From JAWXUE01 sp044432865 (GTDB lineage Bacteria > Bacillota_I > Bacilli_A > Acholeplasmatales > Anaeroplasmataceae): a DNA stretch of 39,153 nt. Shown here piece by piece: positions 38,302 to 39,153 of this stretch. Numbering within the stretch: position 1 is the first letter of the stretch; each line of letters starts with the position of its first letter. Made by a program: the position numbers and the translations under genes. Location: contig JAWXUF010000008.1 of the NCBI GenBank assembly GCA_044432865.1, forward strand, positions 1-39,153, given 5' to 3'. Below the pieces are notes generated by a model. It did not search any database and was not told the origin of the DNA. It was given only the letters and a program-made list of their open reading frames with translations.

Positions 38302-39153
38302 ATTTTTATCAGGATCTATAAAAATTGATTTTTCGTTAGAAAAAGTAACAAAACAATTTTTATGTCCTGGTATTTTTTTTATATACTTTACTAACGTATA
38401 ACATACTTCAACGCTTGAAGATTGTTTATAATTAGAATAATATGCTGCTATCATTGCTGCAGTACGAATCTCATTTTCTGTGTAATTTTCAGTTTTACGT
38501 AATACTACATGACTTCCTGGTCCATCTTTAACATGGAACCATAATTCATTATGTTTAGCTAATTTATGAGTAATAGTTTCATTTTGAATATTGTTTTTAC
38601 CAACTAGAATTTCAGTACCTTCATCAGTTAGATATATTAATGGTTGTACCTTATCTTTTCTTTTTTCTATCTTTGTTGCTTTTAAATAATGATTTGCTAT
38701 TAATTCATTTCTAATTTCCTTAATGTCATTTAAATTAGCTTGAGAAATTTGCATTAGAATTAATTCTAAATAATTTTTTTCTTGCTTTGATATCTCTATT
38801 TGCTTTTCTAAATGAATAATTGTTTTTTTCATTTTTTGATATTTTGTAAAATATTTTGATGCATTATCTTTCATTGAAAGAAGAGGGTCTAATTGAATTT
38901 CTATTTCTTCGTTTGTATAATAATTAAATACTTTTACATTTTTAGTATTACCTTTTGGTAATTGATAAAGATTTGCTGTTAACAATTCTCCGAAAATCTT
39001 ATAAGTTTCATTATCAGAAGCATCTATTAGTTCCTGCTCTTGTGAACAAATTTTTCTTTGTGTTCTTTCTAATAGTTTTTTAACTGTAGTATCTATATTA
39101 TTTGTTTTTTGTTTAATGATTGATGTATTTGCTTTATCATAGAAAAAATTGTC
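38275..39153 (-). CDS. rqcH: RqcH/Rqc2-type ribosome quality control NFACT protein, 5' end outside window
   Basis: The frame is open from the right edge (39153) to the TAA at 38275; 292 codons are visible and the N-terminus (NFACT-N) is cut. Visible parts are the end of NFACT-N (DNFFYDKANTS), a coiled-coil region, GELLTANLYQLPKG, LDPLLSMKDNASKYFTKY, and the C-terminal NFACT-R domain with LWFHVKDGPGSHVVLRK. RqcH binds stalled 50S subunits and recruits tRNA-Ala for alanine tailing; older names are FbpA and fibronectin-binding protein. A TTG inside the frame (38985) is not the true start. Confidence 0.92.
   Translation of the reverse strand, partial: DNFFYDKANTSIIKQKTNNIDTTVKKLLERTQRKICSQEQELIDASDNETYKIFGELLTANLYQLPKGNTKNVKVFNYYTNEEIEIQLDPLLSMKDNASKYFTKYQKMKKTIIHLEKQIEISKQEKNYLELILMQISQANLNDIKEIRNELIANHYLKATKIEKRKDKVQPLIYLTDEGTEILVGKNNIQNETITHKLAKHNELWFHVKDGPGSHVVLRKTENYTENEIRTAAMIAAYYSNYKQSSSVEVCYTLVKYIKKIPGHKNCFVTFSNEKSIFIDPDKNLIEKLSIR

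Noticed and set aside
38275..38985. rqcH gene starting at the TTG at 38985
   Set aside because: The frame continues open to the window edge and encodes conserved NFACT residues, so the start is outside.

Overview
The window is an AT-rich bacterial chromosome segment, almost certainly from a low-G+C Firmicute or an Erysipelotrichia/Mollicutes-like relative. No rRNA, tRNA, IS element or CRISPR array was seen. The standard bacterial code fits: the full-length genes contain no in-frame TGA, and TGA ends only radC. Three signs suggest an endospore former or a descendant of one: a folC-radC-spoIVFA-spoIVFB gene order, a recognisable SpoIVFB protease, and a leaderless collagen-like protein of the type found on spore surfaces. 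These signs do not fix the species.

Layout. Positions 1-2500 hold a collagen-like gene cut by the left edge, a DUF4003-like gene and a DUF3793 gene. Positions 2585-10116 form a dense metal, redox and oxidative-stress island: a Fur-family regulator with an ArsP_2-type heavy-metal exporter, three flavodoxin-like proteins, a DsrE-like protein, a 38-residue Cys-rich peptide, AhpC with a domain-permuted AhpF-like reductase, a 22-cysteine metallothionein-like protein with its ArsR repressor, and a ZIP transporter. Positions 10547-17656 are one operon: a lipoprotein, an unrecognised protein and a peptide/metallophore-type ABC importer with a fused permease-ATPase. Next come a KDG-kinase-like sugar kinase and a two-gene 2-hydroxyacyl-CoA dehydratase-type activase system (18926-23079). 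A minus-strand operon (27617 to 23134) encodes a MacB-type ABC protein, a Gly/Met-rich membrane protein and a two-component system. From 27831 an operon carries a small alarmone synthetase, a DUF2130 coiled-coil protein, an unknown protein and a holin-like protein. The right end has a cytosolic hybrid histidine kinase, FolC, RadC, SpoIVFA/SpoIVFB, KtrB/KtrA, a lone HPt protein and the 3' part of RqcH.

How the parts connect. The most striking signal is a 7-4-7 palindrome, AGTAAGC-N4-GCTTACT, found four times. Each copy lies just downstream of the -10 of a strong TTGAC(A/T) promoter: those of DUF3793, Cys-rich peptide plus flavodoxin, ZIP transporter, and lipoprotein-ABC importer. This defines a candidate regulon for metal limitation or redox whose regulator is not obviously in the window. 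Separate operators sit at the Fur/ArsP_2 promoter (TGCAA-N5-TTGCA, twice), the ahpC promoter (7-1-7 palindrome over the -10) and the metallothionein promoter (TTGAAT-N4-ATTCAA, twice). At two junctions a terminator-like hairpin carries the Shine-Dalgarno of the next gene in its 3' arm, suggesting tight coupling to translation of the upstream gene.
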